Source: Mycolicibacterium sp. MU0050 (GTDB lineage: Bacteria > Actinomycetota > Actinomycetes > Mycobacteriales > Mycobacteriaceae). Taken from it: DNA of 64,000 bases. A model generated the notes under the pieces. The model saw only the letters and a list, made by a program, of their open reading frames with translations. It was not told the DNA's origin and made no database searches. Shown here in pieces: positions 50,494 through 59,644 of the stretch; the stretch's first letter is position 1; every line of letters starts with the position of its first letter. The position numbers and the translations under genes were made by a program. The stretch is from NCBI RefSeq assembly GCF_963378085.1, contig NZ_OY726395.1, positions 868,001-932,000 on the forward strand. Reading direction: 5' to 3'.

Positions 50494-50757
50494 CCTGAAA
50501 CGTCCCTTGCGTCGTGACCAAAGCGTTATCGAAGCCAGGAGAGACGTTAACCAAATTCCAATGGAGGTGGCAACCTAAAGAAGTATTCCGCGGCGGAATG
50601 TGACTTGTATCACGAGTGTCCGCGCGGTGACATCTACCACAACACCGGTGGGTGGTGCGAGTCGATCGCAGCCGTGTCGATAAAGTTCCCCGAGGCTCCA
50701 CGCCTCAAACCGTCATCGCCGTCAAGCCGGCAGAGACTGTGCCCCAGTTAGGAAGAT
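50494..50757. promoter_or_regulatory. M23 peptidase-sucC divergent control region with CRP-like site
   Basis: This 264-bp divergent region holds no gene. TGTGA-CTTGTA-TCACG (50599-50614) matches the mycobacterial CRP (Rv3676) motif TGTGA-N6-TCACR. Directly before it is a separate palindrome ATTCCG-CGG-CGGAAT (50585-50599), sharing one base. TTAGGAAG precedes the sucC ATG. I see no riboswitch of the ydaO kind that precedes some mycobacterial wall hydrolase genes. Confidence 0.65.
50599..50614. promoter_or_regulatory. CRP-like binding site
   Basis: TGTGACTTGTATCACG has both half-sites TGTGA and TCACG with the 6-nt spacing used by E. coli CRP and by M. tuberculosis Rv3676. It is about 106 bp from the M23 gene start and 144 bp from sucC, so either or both could respond to cAMP. 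Confidence 0.65.
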
Positions 50758-51921
<1,164 letters not shown>

Positions 51922-51932
51922 GGGAGTTTGCA

Positions 51933-52835
51933 ATGTCGATCTTTTTGAACAAGGACTCCAAGGTCATCGTCCAGGGCATCACCGGCGGCGAGGGCACCAA
52001 GCACACCGCACTGATGCTCAAGGCCGGCACCCAGGTGGTCGGCGGTGTGAACGCCCGCAAGGCCGGCACCACCGTGGCGCACAAGGACAAAGACGGCAAC
52101 GACGTCGAGTTGCCCGTGTTCGGCTCGGTCGCCGAGGCCATGAAGGAGACCGGCGCCGACGTGTCGATCGCCTTCGTCCCGCCGGCGTTCTCCAAGGACG
52201 CGATCATCGAGGCCATCGACGCCGAGATCCCGCTGCTGGTGGTCATCACCGAGGGAATCCCGGTGCAGGACACCGCCTATGCGTGGGCCTACAACGTCGA
52301 GAAGGGTGAGAAGACCCGGATCATCGGCCCCAACTGCCCCGGCATCATCACCCCGGGTGAGTCGCTGGTCGGCATCACGCCGAACAACATCACCGGCAAG
52401 GGACCGATCGGCCTGGTGTCGAAGTCCGGCACGCTGACCTACCAGATGATGTACGAGCTGCGCGATCTCGGCTTCTCCACCGCCATCGGCATCGGCGGTG
52501 ACCCGGTCATCGGGACCACCCACATCGACGCCATCGCCGCGTTCGAGAAGGACCCGGAGACCAAGATCATCGTGATGATCGGCGAAATCGGCGGCGACGC
52601 CGAGGAGCGGGCCGCCGACTACATCAAGGCCAACGTCACCAAGCCGGTCGTCGGCTATGTCGCGGGCTTCACCGCCCCGGAGGGCAAGACCATGGGCCAC
52701 GCCGGCGCCATCGTGTCGGGCTCGTCGGGCACCGCCGCGGCCAAGCAGGAGGCCCTCGAGGCCGCCGGCGTGAAGGTCGGCAAGACCCCGTCGGCCACCG
52801 CCAAGCTGGCCCGGGAGATCCTGGAAAGCCTGTAG
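51933..52835 (+). CDS. sucD: Succinyl-CoA ligase (ADP-forming), alpha subunit
   Basis: This 300-aa alpha subunit has an N-terminal CoA-binding Rossmann domain ([47 protein letters not shown]) and a ligase domain with the phosphorylated His near residue 256 in [19 protein letters not shown]. It also carries [14 protein letters not shown]. It pairs with the sucC product. GGGAG lies 8 nt before the start. A strong terminator follows. Confidence 0.97.
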   Translation: MSIFLNKDSKVIVQGITGGEGTKHTALMLKAGTQVVGGVNARKAGTTVAHKDKDGNDVELPVFGSVAEAMKETGADVSIAFVPPAFSKDAIIEAIDAEIPLLVVITEGIPVQDTAYAWAYNVEKGEKTRIIGPNCPGIITPGESLVGITPNNITGKGPIGLVSKSGTLTYQMMYELRDLGFSTAIGIGGDPVIGTTHIDAIAAFEKDPETKIIVMIGEIGGDAEERAADYIKANVTKPVVGYVAGFTAPEGKTMGHAGAIVSGSSGTAAAKQEALEAAGVKVGKTPSATAKLAREILESL

Positions 52836-52844
52836 TTCAACGCG

Positions 52845-52888
52845 CGAAGGCCCCCGAAATCCGAGGATTTCGGGGGCCTTCGTCTTTC
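52845..52888 (+). terminator. Terminator after sucD
   Basis: CGAAGGCCCCCGAAATCC pairs with GGATTTCGGGGGCCTTCG (52845-52862 and 52865-52882; the loop opens the innermost pairs), followed by TCTTTCCT. It ends the sucCD transcript before the convergent S9 peptidase gene. Confidence 0.92.
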
Positions 52889-52911
52889 CTGGGCGTTCGC
52901 GTAGTGCCGGG

Positions 52912-54792
52912 TCAGACCCGACCGCCCAGGTGTTGGGCCAGGAACCGTTCGACGGCGTGGTACAGGTCGATCTGGTTGTCCGGGTTGAGGAAGCCGTGCC
53001 CCTCGTCGGCCTTGACCAGGTACTCGACGTCGACCCCGCGGGCCCGCAATGCCGCGACCATGTTGTCCGATTCGGCCTGGACCACCCGAGAGTCGTTGGC
53101 GCCCTGCACAACCAGAAGCGGCGTGCGGATCTTCTCGACATAGGTGATCGGCGAGCGGGCCAGCATGTCGGCCTCCTGCCGCGGATCCGACGGGTCGCCC
53201 ACATACCGGTACCAGTTGTTGGTCAGGAACGGCCGGGCGACATTCGGTAGCGTTCGCATGAAATTGGCGAGGTTGGAGATACCGACGTAGTCGATGGCCG
53301 CGGCGAAGACATCCGGGGTGAACGTCACTCCCACCAGGGCCGCGTAGCCGCCATAGGAGGCACCGAAGATCGCCACCCGCTCGCGGTCGGCATACCCCTG
53401 CTCGACGGCCCAGTCCACGGCGTCGATCAGGTCGTCGTGCATCCGGCCGGCGAGCTCGCCGACCGCGGCTTGCGTGAAGGCCTTGCCATAACCGGTGGAG
53501 CCGCGAAAGTTGACCTGCAGCACCGCATATCCGCGGTTGGCCAGCATCTGGACCTCCGGCTGGAAGGTCCATGAGTCGCGTGCCCACGGTCCGCCGTGGA
53601 CCAGCAGCACCATCGGCAGGTTGGTGGGCTCGACGCCGACGGGCAACGTCAGGTATCCGTGTAGGTCGAGCCCGTCGCGTGCGGTGAGGGCGACCGGTGT
53701 CATCGGGGCCAGCGCGTCGGGGTCCAGCCTCGGATACGGACGGAACAGCAGTCGGCTCTCGCCGGTCGCATGGTTGTAGAAGTAGGTGACGGCGGGGTCG
53801 CGATCGTGGGTGAAACTCACCACCCAGCGCCGGCCGCTGTCGTCGGACGAGATGGTCGCCAGGTCGCCGTCCGACAGGGTGGACAGATTCTCCAGTACCG
53901 CAGCGAAATTCGCGTCCAGCGGGTGGATGACCTGACGTTCGCCGTAGTAGCGGGCGCCGAGTAGTTCCCCGGTACGCGCGTCGAGAATCAGCGGGGTCGG
54001 CAGGCCCAGCTGGACGGACAGCTCGTGGGCGGGATGACTGTCCACCTCGGTCTCCTCGCCGGACTCGACGTCGACGCGGACCAGCCGCGTACGGTCGCTG
54101 CCCTTGTTGGAACCGACCCAGATCCCGGTGCCGTCGGGAGTGACCTCGGTGGGAAACACGCCCACCGGATAGTCGAGGCCCGAATACCGGGTGATGACGC
54201 GCAGCGTCCCGGATGCCTTGTCCCAGTGCGACAGTTCGATGTCACCCTCGGGGGTCATCGACGAGTTGAACAGCTCGCCGGTGCGGCTGGACAACCACTC
54301 CATGATGTGGCCGGGGTTCTCGGCGAGCAGGGTGAGTTCGCCGGTCGCGATATCGAGTTCGTAGGGGTCGAACAGTTCGGGGTTGCGCTTGTTGAGTTGG
54401 ACGATCGCCTTGCCCCGGCGGCCCTTGGGGATGGTGAGTATGGCCCGGACGCCGGGGAACGGAGTGAGGTCGACGGCGGCGGCCGCGGGCTCATCGAGGT
54501 CCACCCGGTAGACGTGCCAGTTCTCGTCGCCGCCGCCGTCCTGGAGATAGAGCATCCAGCGCGGGTCGTCGGTCCAGTGGTAGATGACCACGCTGCGGGT
54601 TTCGTCGGCCGTGACGCAGCGGGGTTCGCCGGTGGGCGAACCGTGGTCGTCGATGCCGTGCACCCACACGTTGAGGCGGTCCCGCCACGGCGCCAGGTAG
54701 GCGATCCGGCGGCCGTCGGGGGAGATCTGCGCCAGGATGCGGTCGGGTGAACTGAAGAAGTCCTCCACCGAGATCAGTTCGGGCAGTGCCAT
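52912..54792 (-). CDS. Prolyl-oligopeptidase-family (S9) serine peptidase
   Basis: This 626-aa protein has an N-terminal beta-propeller-like region (repeats such as ISPDGRRIAYLAPWRDRLNVWV, WTDDPRWMLYLQDGGGDENWHVYRVD) and a C-terminal alpha/beta-hydrolase domain. The nucleophile is in IFGASYGGYAALVG, the catalytic Asp in VVQGANDSRV, and the His in DEGHGF. There is no signal peptide, so it is probably cytosolic and acts on peptides, acyl-peptides or related esters. AAGGAG precedes ATG 54792. It lies just downstream of a TetR gene on the same strand and is probably its target. Confidence 0.92.
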   Translation of the reverse strand: MALPELISVEDFFSSPDRILAQISPDGRRIAYLAPWRDRLNVWVHGIDDHGSPTGEPRCVTADETRSVVIYHWTDDPRWMLYLQDGGGDENWHVYRVDLDEPAAAAVDLTPFPGVRAILTIPKGRRGKAIVQLNKRNPELFDPYELDIATGELTLLAENPGHIMEWLSSRTGELFNSSMTPEGDIELSHWDKASGTLRVITRYSGLDYPVGVFPTEVTPDGTGIWVGSNKGSDRTRLVRVDVESGEETEVDSHPAHELSVQLGLPTPLILDARTGELLGARYYGERQVIHPLDANFAAVLENLSTLSDGDLATISSDDSGRRWVVSFTHDRDPAVTYFYNHATGESRLLFRPYPRLDPDALAPMTPVALTARDGLDLHGYLTLPVGVEPTNLPMVLLVHGGPWARDSWTFQPEVQMLANRGYAVLQVNFRGSTGYGKAFTQAAVGELAGRMHDDLIDAVDWAVEQGYADRERVAIFGASYGGYAALVGVTFTPDVFAAAIDYVGISNLANFMRTLPNVARPFLTNNWYRYVGDPSDPRQEADMLARSPITYVEKIRTPLLVVQGANDSRVVQAESDNMVAALRARGVDVEYLVKADEGHGFLNPDNQIDLYHAVERFLAQHLGGRV

Positions 54793-54812
54793 TGTGGCTC
54801 CTTTTTGGTAGG

Positions 54813-55427
54813 TCATGGGGTGACGGGACCGCCGAGGCGGCCGTTGGTGGCTTCCTGGATCGCGCGGTCGATGAGCGCCAGTGCCTCCTGCGCGGTGACG
54901 GCCTTCCCTTCGACGATCACCGCGTGACTGACGTCCTCGTCGACCACGCGGAACGCTGCGGTGACAGCGGCCGCGCAGAGCCGAACCGTCAGGTCGGACT
55001 CCTCGAGGCGCAGTCGGTCGGCGATGACCGGGATGAAGCCGCGCTCCATCTGGTCGTGCACCATCAGGTAGGCCGTGCGCAGCGCCGGTTCCGACGTGGA
55101 CATGGTGGCGATACGCATGGCGCTGATCTCGTCGGCGACCTCCTGCGGAGTCAGCGGATACGCGGCGCTGTCCGCGGCCAGGTGCTCGGCGAGCGACAAC
55201 TCCGGCGGCCAGCGCTGCAACATCCCGATGAAGCGGTCGACGGTGCGCGCCAACATCGGCTCGACGCAGCTTTCCTTGGTCCGGAAGTACCGCCAGATGG
55301 TGCGGGTCGACAGGCCGGCGGCCGCGGCGATGTCGTCACCGCTGGTTCCCGCCACCCCGCGTTCCCAGAACAGGTCGCAGGCCAGTCGGGACACCGCGAG
55401 TCGGGCCTCGGAGCGATTGTCGGCCAC
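54813..55427 (-). CDS. TetR-family regulator of the S9 peptidase operon
   Basis: This 204-aa TetR protein shows the HTH region ARLAVSRLACDLFWERGVAGTSGDDIAAAAGLSTRTIWRYFRTKESC (about residues 8-52, in parts), then a helical ligand domain. I choose GTG 55427 (VADNRSEAR) because GGGAGG lies 4 nt upstream; an ATG at 55457 lies inside a palindromic operator and has no ribosome site. It probably represses itself and the S9 peptidase gene, through twin palindromes just upstream. The effector is unknown. Confidence 0.9.
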   Translation of the reverse strand: MADNRSEARLAVSRLACDLFWERGVAGTSGDDIAAAAGLSTRTIWRYFRTKESCVEPMLARTVDRFIGMLQRWPPELSLAEHLAADSAAYPLTPQEVADEISAMRIATMSTSEPALRTAYLMVHDQMERGFIPVIADRLRLEESDLTVRLCAAAVTAAFRVVDEDVSHAVIVEGKAVTAQEALALIDRAIQEATNGRLGGPVTP

Positions 55428-55441
55428 GGTCGCCTCCCTTC

Positions 55442-55481
55442 TGTCACTTAGTGACATGCCTCAGGGTGTCACTAAGTGACA
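55442..55481. promoter_or_regulatory. Twin TetR operator
   Basis: TGTCACT-T-AGTGACA (55442-55456) and TGTCACT-A-AGTGACA (55467-55481) are two perfect 7-bp-arm palindromes, centres 25 bp apart, sitting 15 bp before the TetR start. Being on the same face of the helix at about 2.4 turns, they would fit two cooperatively bound dimers. Confidence 0.85.
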
Positions 55482-55776
55482 GCGTTGTCCAGTGCGGTGC
55501 GGCATCTATTCAGCTATTCAGCGCGAGCGGGCATGTCCCCGGCCGACACGCCGGGTGAAATCCGGGGTCTGCGCACGTTCGCCGGGCGCGTACGCCCGCC
55601 ATGGTCCGCGCCATCTGCGGGGAGCGGTTCACGTTGTCGCGTGTATATCGGTTAGCCTGACGAATTAGGTGGCGGGTGTAACCCCGCCAATGTGCGTAAA
55701 ACCCGGTCAAACTGCGGCGTGTCGCACCGGGGACGCGCCCGCTCGCGCGATGGAAAAGAAGAGGTGGAGGTTGCTC
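55482..55776. other. Gap between TetR operator and thiolase gene
   Basis: No gene is visible in these 295 bp. They contain a small hairpin GGCGGG-TGTAAC-CCCGCC (about 55671-55688) and the first copy of a 60-bp repeat block (55691-55750). GGAGG ahead of ATG 55777 is the thiolase ribosome site. Confidence 0.5.
55691..55750. repeat. Intergenic repeat block flanking the thiolase gene, copy 1
   Basis: This block and 57321-57380 share GTGCGYAAA, CGGYGTGTCG, CCGGGGAC and CGCTCGCG in the same order and spacing. The two copies lie immediately on either side of the thiolase-like gene in the same orientation. They look like a dispersed mycobacterial intergenic repeat, not a known mobile element. Confidence 0.5.
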
Positions 55777-57306
55777 ATGGTCGATCCGCGCACACCGGTC
55801 GTGGTCGGAGTCGGGCAGTTCACCGAGCGCATCGACGATCCGGACTACCGCGGCATGTCCGCGGTCGAGCTGGCCACCGAGGCGGTCCGCGCCGCGCTCG
55901 CCGACACCGGTGTCGACCCGACCGCCGTCGCGGCGGCCATCGAGGTGTTCGCCGGTCTGCGGCAGTTCGAAATCTGCACCCCGCAACCCCCGCCGCTGGG
56001 CGCCTCCGACAACTACGTCCGGTCGGTGGCGCAGCGGGTGGGCGCGAACCCGGCTCGGGCAGTCCTCGAGCCGATCGGCGGCAACGGCCCGCAGAAGCTG
56101 ATGACGGAGTTCGCTGGGGAAATCGCCGACGGCACAATCGAAGTCGCGCTGATCCTCGGCTCCGAGAACGGCTCCACCCTCAAGACTTTCGCCAAGCGGT
56201 CGGCCGGCGACAAGCCCGACTTCACCGAGCGCATCGGCGGCCAACTCGAGGACCGCGGTTTCGGCTACGAGCAGTACATGAACGAATACACCGTCAAGCA
56301 CGGTTTGACCGGGGCCCCCGTGCAGTACGGGTTGCTGGACAACGCACGGCGCGCGAAGCTCGGGTGCAGCGTCGACGACTACCGCCGCCAGATGGCCGAG
56401 TTGTTCGCGCCGTTCTCCAAAGTCGCTGCCAAGAACCCATTCTCGGCATCGCCGGTGGAGCGCTCGGTCGACGAGTTGATGACGGTCACCGCCGAGAACC
56501 GGATGATCTGCGACCCCTATCCGCGGTTGATGGTGGCCCGCGACCAGGTGAACCAGGGCGCCGCCGCGGTGGTGATGGCGGTGGCGGCCGCGCAGCGCCT
56601 CGGTGTGCCCGAGGACAAGTGGGTGTACCTGCGGGGTCACGCCGACCTCGTCGAGCAAGAGCTGCTGGTGCGGGCGGATCTGGGCACCAGCGTGTCCGCT
56701 GAACTTGCTGTGACAGAAGCGCTTCGGGTCGCCGGGATCGGGCTGGATCAGGTGTCGAGCTTCGACCTGTACAGCTGCTTCCCGTTCCCGGTGTTCACCG
56801 TCTGCGACACGCACGGGCTGGCCACCGACGACCCGCGTGGTCTGACTCTGACCGGCGGGCTGCCGTTCTTCGGCGGGCCGGGCAACACCTACTCCCTGCA
56901 CGGGATCGCCGAAACGGTGTGTGAGATGCGGGGCCGGCCGGGGCAATTCGGCCTCGTCGGCGCCAACGGCGGGGTGATGACGAAGTACTCGGTGGGCGTC
57001 TACTCCACCGAGCCCGCGGACTGGGTCGCCGACCGGAGCGCGGCGCTGCAGGCGCAGATAGCCGCGCTACCCGAGGTGGCCGTCACCCGCGACGTCGACG
57101 CCACCGGGGTCATCGAGACCTACTCGGTGCGCTACGACTGGCCGGTGACCACCGGGATCATCATCGGCCGACTCGACGACGGCAGCCGGTTCATGGCAAC
57201 CAGCACCGACGCCGATCTGGTGGCGCTGATGGCCGGGGGAGACCCACTGGGGCAACGGGTTTCGGTGACCGCCGGCGACGGGACGAACCAGGCGCGACTG
57301 GCGTAA
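55777..57306 (+). CDS. Thiolase-like acetyl-CoA acetyltransferase family protein
   Basis: This 509-aa protein of the thiolase superfamily is the long form often named acetyl-CoA acetyltransferase in mycobacteria. It starts MVDPRTPVVVGVGQFTERI with GGAGG upstream; other landmarks are NPARAVLEPIGGNGPQKLM, DLYSCFPFPVFTVCD (a Cys in the position typical for this subgroup) and PFFGGPGNTYSLHGIAE. The usual thiolase nucleophile motif is not clearly recognisable near residue 90, so true thiolytic activity is uncertain; SCP-x-like or domain-swapped roles in sterol or acyl-CoA metabolism are possible. It lies between a TetR gene and KstR-type controlled genes. Confidence 0.85.
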   Translation: MVDPRTPVVVGVGQFTERIDDPDYRGMSAVELATEAVRAALADTGVDPTAVAAAIEVFAGLRQFEICTPQPPPLGASDNYVRSVAQRVGANPARAVLEPIGGNGPQKLMTEFAGEIADGTIEVALILGSENGSTLKTFAKRSAGDKPDFTERIGGQLEDRGFGYEQYMNEYTVKHGLTGAPVQYGLLDNARRAKLGCSVDDYRRQMAELFAPFSKVAAKNPFSASPVERSVDELMTVTAENRMICDPYPRLMVARDQVNQGAAAVVMAVAAAQRLGVPEDKWVYLRGHADLVEQELLVRADLGTSVSAELAVTEALRVAGIGLDQVSSFDLYSCFPFPVFTVCDTHGLATDDPRGLTLTGGLPFFGGPGNTYSLHGIAETVCEMRGRPGQFGLVGANGGVMTKYSVGVYSTEPADWVADRSAALQAQIAALPEVAVTRDVDATGVIETYSVRYDWPVTTGIIIGRLDDGSRFMATSTDADLVALMAGGDPLGQRVSVTAGDGTNQARLA

Positions 57307-57320
57307 CGGCACACCCCCGA

Positions 57321-57380
57321 ACGTGCGCAAACCACGCGATCTCCTCGGTGTGTCGGCCGGGGACCCGCACGCTCGCGGGT
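57321..57380. repeat. Intergenic repeat block flanking the thiolase gene, copy 2
   Basis: Second copy of the block described at 55691-55750, 15 bp after the thiolase stop codon, same orientation. Confidence 0.5.
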
Positions 57381-57397
57381 AGTTGGGCTTGCGGGGG

Positions 57398-58249
57398 TCA
57401 GAGGTCGAGGGCGGCGAGCTTGCCGGCGAGGCGCTCCACGTAAGCGGCGACCTCGTCCTCGGACTTGTCCGGCAGGCCGAACAACACCTCGGTGACGCCG
57501 AGTTGCTTCCAATGGGCCAGCTTCTCGGGGTCCGGCTTGAAGTCGAGCGCCACGATCTGCGGCTTGCCCTCGCGGCCCGCGGATGCCCAGATGTCGTGCA
57601 GCAGCTTCACCGGCTCGTCGATGTTGAAGTCGCGCGGGGTGGTGATCCAGCCGTCGGCGGAGCGGGCGATCCATTTGAAGTTCTTCTCCGTGCCCGCGGC
57701 GCCCACCAGCACCGGGACATGCGACTGGATCGGCTTGGGCCACGACCACGACGGCCCGAAGTTCACGAATTCCCCCTCGTAGGCCGCCTCTTCCTTGGTC
57801 CAGAGCTCGCGCATGGCCTCGAGGTACTCCCGCAACATGGTGCGCCGACGGGCGGGCGGGACGTTGTGGTCGGCCAGTTCGTCGGTGTTCCAGCCGAATC
57901 CGACGCCGACGGACACCCGGCCACCGGAGAGGTGATCCAACGTGGCGATGGTCTTGGCCAAGGAGATGGGGTCGTGCTCGACGGGCAGCGCCACCGCGGT
58001 GGACAGGCGTACCCGGCTGGTGACGGCGCTGGCGGTGGCCAGCGCCACCCACGGATCCAACGTGCGCATGTAGCGGTCATCGGGCAGCGTCTCGTCGCCG
58101 GTGGTGGGGTGGGCGGCCTGACGTTTGACCGGAATGTGGGTGTGCTCCGGCACGTAGAAGGTGGTAAAGCCGTGGTCATCGGCGAGCTTGGCCGCCGCGG
58201 CCGGGGTGATTCCGCGATCGCTGGTGAACAACACGAGCCCAAAGTCCAT
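57398..58249 (-). CDS. LLM-class oxidoreductase (Rv0953c-like)
   Basis: This 283-aa luciferase-like F420/flavin oxidoreductase shows MDFGLVLFTSDRGITPAAAAK, FTTFYVPEHTHIP (about residues 29-41), LSGGRVSVGVGFGWNTDELADH (about 107-128), RTMLREYLEAMRELW, and GAAGTEKNFKWIARSADGWITTP. Gene order (sucCD, this gene, DUF5336, perM, purN) matches Rv0951-Rv0956, so it is the Rv0953c counterpart. A KstR-type palindrome lies 8 bp upstream of its start codon. The substrate is unknown. Confidence 0.92.
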   Translation of the reverse strand: MDFGLVLFTSDRGITPAAAAKLADDHGFTTFYVPEHTHIPVKRQAAHPTTGDETLPDDRYMRTLDPWVALATASAVTSRVRLSTAVALPVEHDPISLAKTIATLDHLSGGRVSVGVGFGWNTDELADHNVPPARRRTMLREYLEAMRELWTKEEAAYEGEFVNFGPSWSWPKPIQSHVPVLVGAAGTEKNFKWIARSADGWITTPRDFNIDEPVKLLHDIWASAGREGKPQIVALDFKPDPEKLAHWKQLGVTEVLFGLPDKSEDEVAAYVERLAGKLAALDL

Positions 58250-58256
58250 GGCCAGA

Positions 58257-58274
58257 ATTAGAACGTGTTCTAAT
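58257..58274. promoter_or_regulatory. KstR-type operator between LLM and sfnG genes
   Basis: ATTAGAAC-GT-GTTCTAAT has perfect 8-bp arms and matches the KstR consensus T-N2-AAC-N2-GTT-N2-A. It lies in the 103-bp divergent region between 58249 and 58353 and could control both genes. Confidence 0.75.
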
Positions 58275-58352
58275 CAGGATGGCAAGGAGCCATTGGGCGC
58301 TGGGCGATTTAAATGGGTGACGTTGCGGACTCCGCCCGGTCTGATGGCGACC

Positions 58353-59483
58353 ATGAGCACTGAACGCATCGCCGATCACGTCAAGTTCGCCTATTGGGTG
58401 CCCAATGTCAGTGGCGGCCTGGTCACCAGTGACATCGAGCAGCGCACCGACTGGAACTACGAGTACAACGCGAATCTGGCCCAGACCGCGGAGAACAACG
58501 GGTTCGAGTACGCCCTGTCCCAGGTGCGGTACGAGGCCAGCTACGGCGCCGAATACCAGCACGAATCGACCAGCTTCAGCCTGGCGCTGCTGCTGGCCAC
58601 CCAGCGTCTCAAGGTCATCGCCGCGGTGCACCCGGGCCTGTGGCAGCCGGGCGTGCTGGCCAAACTCGGCGCCACCGCCGACCAGCTCTCCGGCGGCCGC
58701 TTCGCGGTCAACGTCGTCTCGGGCTGGTTCAAGGACGAGTTCACCCACCTCGGGGAGCCGTGGCTGGAGCACGACGAGCGCTACCGGCGCAGCGCGGAGT
58801 TCCTACAGGTGCTGCGCAAGATCTGGACCGAGGATGACGTGGACTTCCGGGGTGACTTCTATCGGATCCACGACTTCACGCTCAAGCCCAAGCCGCTCAA
58901 CACCGCCGAGCGGCCCAACCCCGAGCTGTTCCAGGGCGGCAACTCGACGGCGGCCCGCCGCAACGGTGGCTACTACGCCGACTGGTACTTCTCCAACGGC
59001 AAGGACTACGACGGGCTCACCGAGCAGGTGGTCGAGGTCCGCGACCACGCCCGCGACGCCAACCGCGAGGTCAAGTTCGGCCTGAACGGCTTCATCATCG
59101 CCAGGGACACCGAGAAGGAGGCGCACGAAACGCTGCGCGAGATCATCGCCAAGGCCAACAAGCCCGCCGTCGAAGGCTTCCGCAGCGCGGTCCAGCAGGC
59201 CGGTAACTCCACCGCCGACAAGAAGGGGATGTGGGCCGACTCGTCGTTCGAGGACCTGGTCCAGTACAACGACGGTTTCCGCACCGGCCTGATCGGCACA
59301 CCCGAGCAGATCGCCGAACGCATCGCGGCGTACCGCAAACGCGGCGTCGACCTGATCCTGGGGGGCTTCCTGCACTTTCAGGAGGAAATCGAATATTTCG
59401 GCACCAAGGTGCTACCGCTGGTCCGGGAAATCGAGGCCAGCGAGCAGAATTCGGCGGACGCCCCGGTGCTGATCCCCGCCTGA
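58353..59483 (+). CDS. sfnG: Dimethylsulfone monooxygenase-like protein
   Basis: This 376-aa FMNH2-dependent luciferase-like monooxygenase resembles SfnG, which converts dimethylsulfone to methanesulfinate in sulfur assimilation. Characteristic blocks are VKFAYWVPNVSGGLVTSDIEQRTDW, NNGFEYALSQVRYEASYGAEYQHES, LSGGRFAVNVVSGWFKDEFTHLGEPWLEHDERYRRS (quoted loosely), and ELFQGGNSTAARRNGG. A flavin reductase partner is needed and is not in the window. ATG 58353 is chosen; ATG 58344 is possible. Placement next to a KstR-type palindrome is unusual for a sulfur gene. The stop is 161 bp before the DUF5336 gene. Confidence 0.9.
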   Translation: MSTERIADHVKFAYWVPNVSGGLVTSDIEQRTDWNYEYNANLAQTAENNGFEYALSQVRYEASYGAEYQHESTSFSLALLLATQRLKVIAAVHPGLWQPGVLAKLGATADQLSGGRFAVNVVSGWFKDEFTHLGEPWLEHDERYRRSAEFLQVLRKIWTEDDVDFRGDFYRIHDFTLKPKPLNTAERPNPELFQGGNSTAARRNGGYYADWYFSNGKDYDGLTEQVVEVRDHARDANREVKFGLNGFIIARDTEKEAHETLREIIAKANKPAVEGFRSAVQQAGNSTADKKGMWADSSFEDLVQYNDGFRTGLIGTPEQIAERIAAYRKRGVDLILGGFLHFQEEIEYFGTKVLPLVREIEASEQNSADAPVLIPA

Positions 59484-59644
59484 GTGTGCGGACACGGCGT
59501 ATTGGCGAGTGGCAGAGCCCCCAAGGTGCGCTAGCGTGGGTGGTCGAATCGTGGTCAGATCGCCGACGCAATACTGTTCGGCGACTGCCGATCGCGGTCA
59601 CGACAGCGTCGCGGGGAGCGGCGCCCACCGACACAGGAGAGGTC

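Noticed and set aside
50494-50757. ydaO/c-di-AMP riboswitch ahead of the M23 peptidase
   Set aside because: I could not find the conserved core or the helices; the region is better explained by a CRP-like site.
55647-55665. IdeR-box-like ATCGGTTAGCCTGACGAAT before the thiolase gene
   Set aside because: By my count only about 13 of 19 positions agree with the iron-box consensus and the outer arms do not match; too weak to annotate.
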